Shown here piece after piece: positions 56,573 through 56,595 of a DNA stretch of 56,595 bases. Position 1 is the stretch's first letter. Every line of letters starts with the position of its first letter. Source of the stretch: Phoronis australis. Its lineage: Eukaryota > Phoronida > Phoronidae. Below the pieces are notes generated by a model that saw nothing but the letters and a program-made list of their open reading frames with translations, did not search any database and was not told where the DNA came from. The position numbers and the translations under genes are program-made. The stretch is from the NCBI GenBank assembly GCA_002633005.1, contig NMRA01000770.1:1-56595 (forward strand). Reading direction: 5' to 3'.

Positions 56573-56595
56573 TTACAACAACTTTCATGAGAGAG

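Overview
The window is metazoan genomic DNA: multi-exon genes with GT-AG introns, large introns full of minisatellites, short palindromic elements and tRNA-derived repeats, and no prokaryotic organisation. The protein types (a near intronless LRR/mucin-stalk membrane protein, rhomboid-related proteases with an EF-hand, and a C05D11.1-type M16 peptidase), together with the many minisatellites, suggest an invertebrate deuterostome, most likely a cephalochordate (amphioxus). That assignment is inference from gene style, not a database match. Single N characters at 14914, 51945, 53888 and 55883 look like collapsed gaps.

Layout. (1) 527-1774, minus: a single-exon 415-residue LRR type I membrane protein with a Thr/Ser-rich stalk and a C-terminal PPxY motif. 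(2) 8407-18347, minus: rhomboid-related protease A, with eight coding exons recovered, including a canonical EF-hand exon; its start codon exon was not found. (3) 33023-40703, minus: rhomboid-related protease B, with eight coding exons that assemble without a frameshift into 328 residues. Its seven shared coding exons have exactly the lengths of those in A, so A and B are tandem duplicates. B starts from its own short exon and has no EF-hand exon. (4) 41316 to beyond the window, plus, divergent from B: an M16-family metallopeptidase of the C05D11.1 type. Eleven exons cover about the first half, and the inverted zinc motif HTLEH is at residues 59-63. The rest of the gene lies past the window.

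The main unexplained pattern is at exon ends. Five introns (three in rhomboid A, two in the M16 gene) carry a minisatellite whose unit is in register with the real 5' splice site. In three of them the unit includes the last coding bases of the exon plus the donor, so the splice donor has been copied up to eight extra times. The matching introns of rhomboid B lack these arrays.

The rest of the window is intergenic and intronic DNA with several recognisable repeats: five copies of a ~75-100 bp hairpin element with outer arms that differ between copies but still pair, two ~550 bp foldback-like elements, two copies of a small element with CATGCGCGCACCCAG ends, a ~1.5 kb element with ~28 bp terminal inverted repeats, two ~517 bp direct repeats in M16 introns, an inverted pair of tRNA-derived repeats, and many tandem arrays that create long spurious open frames.
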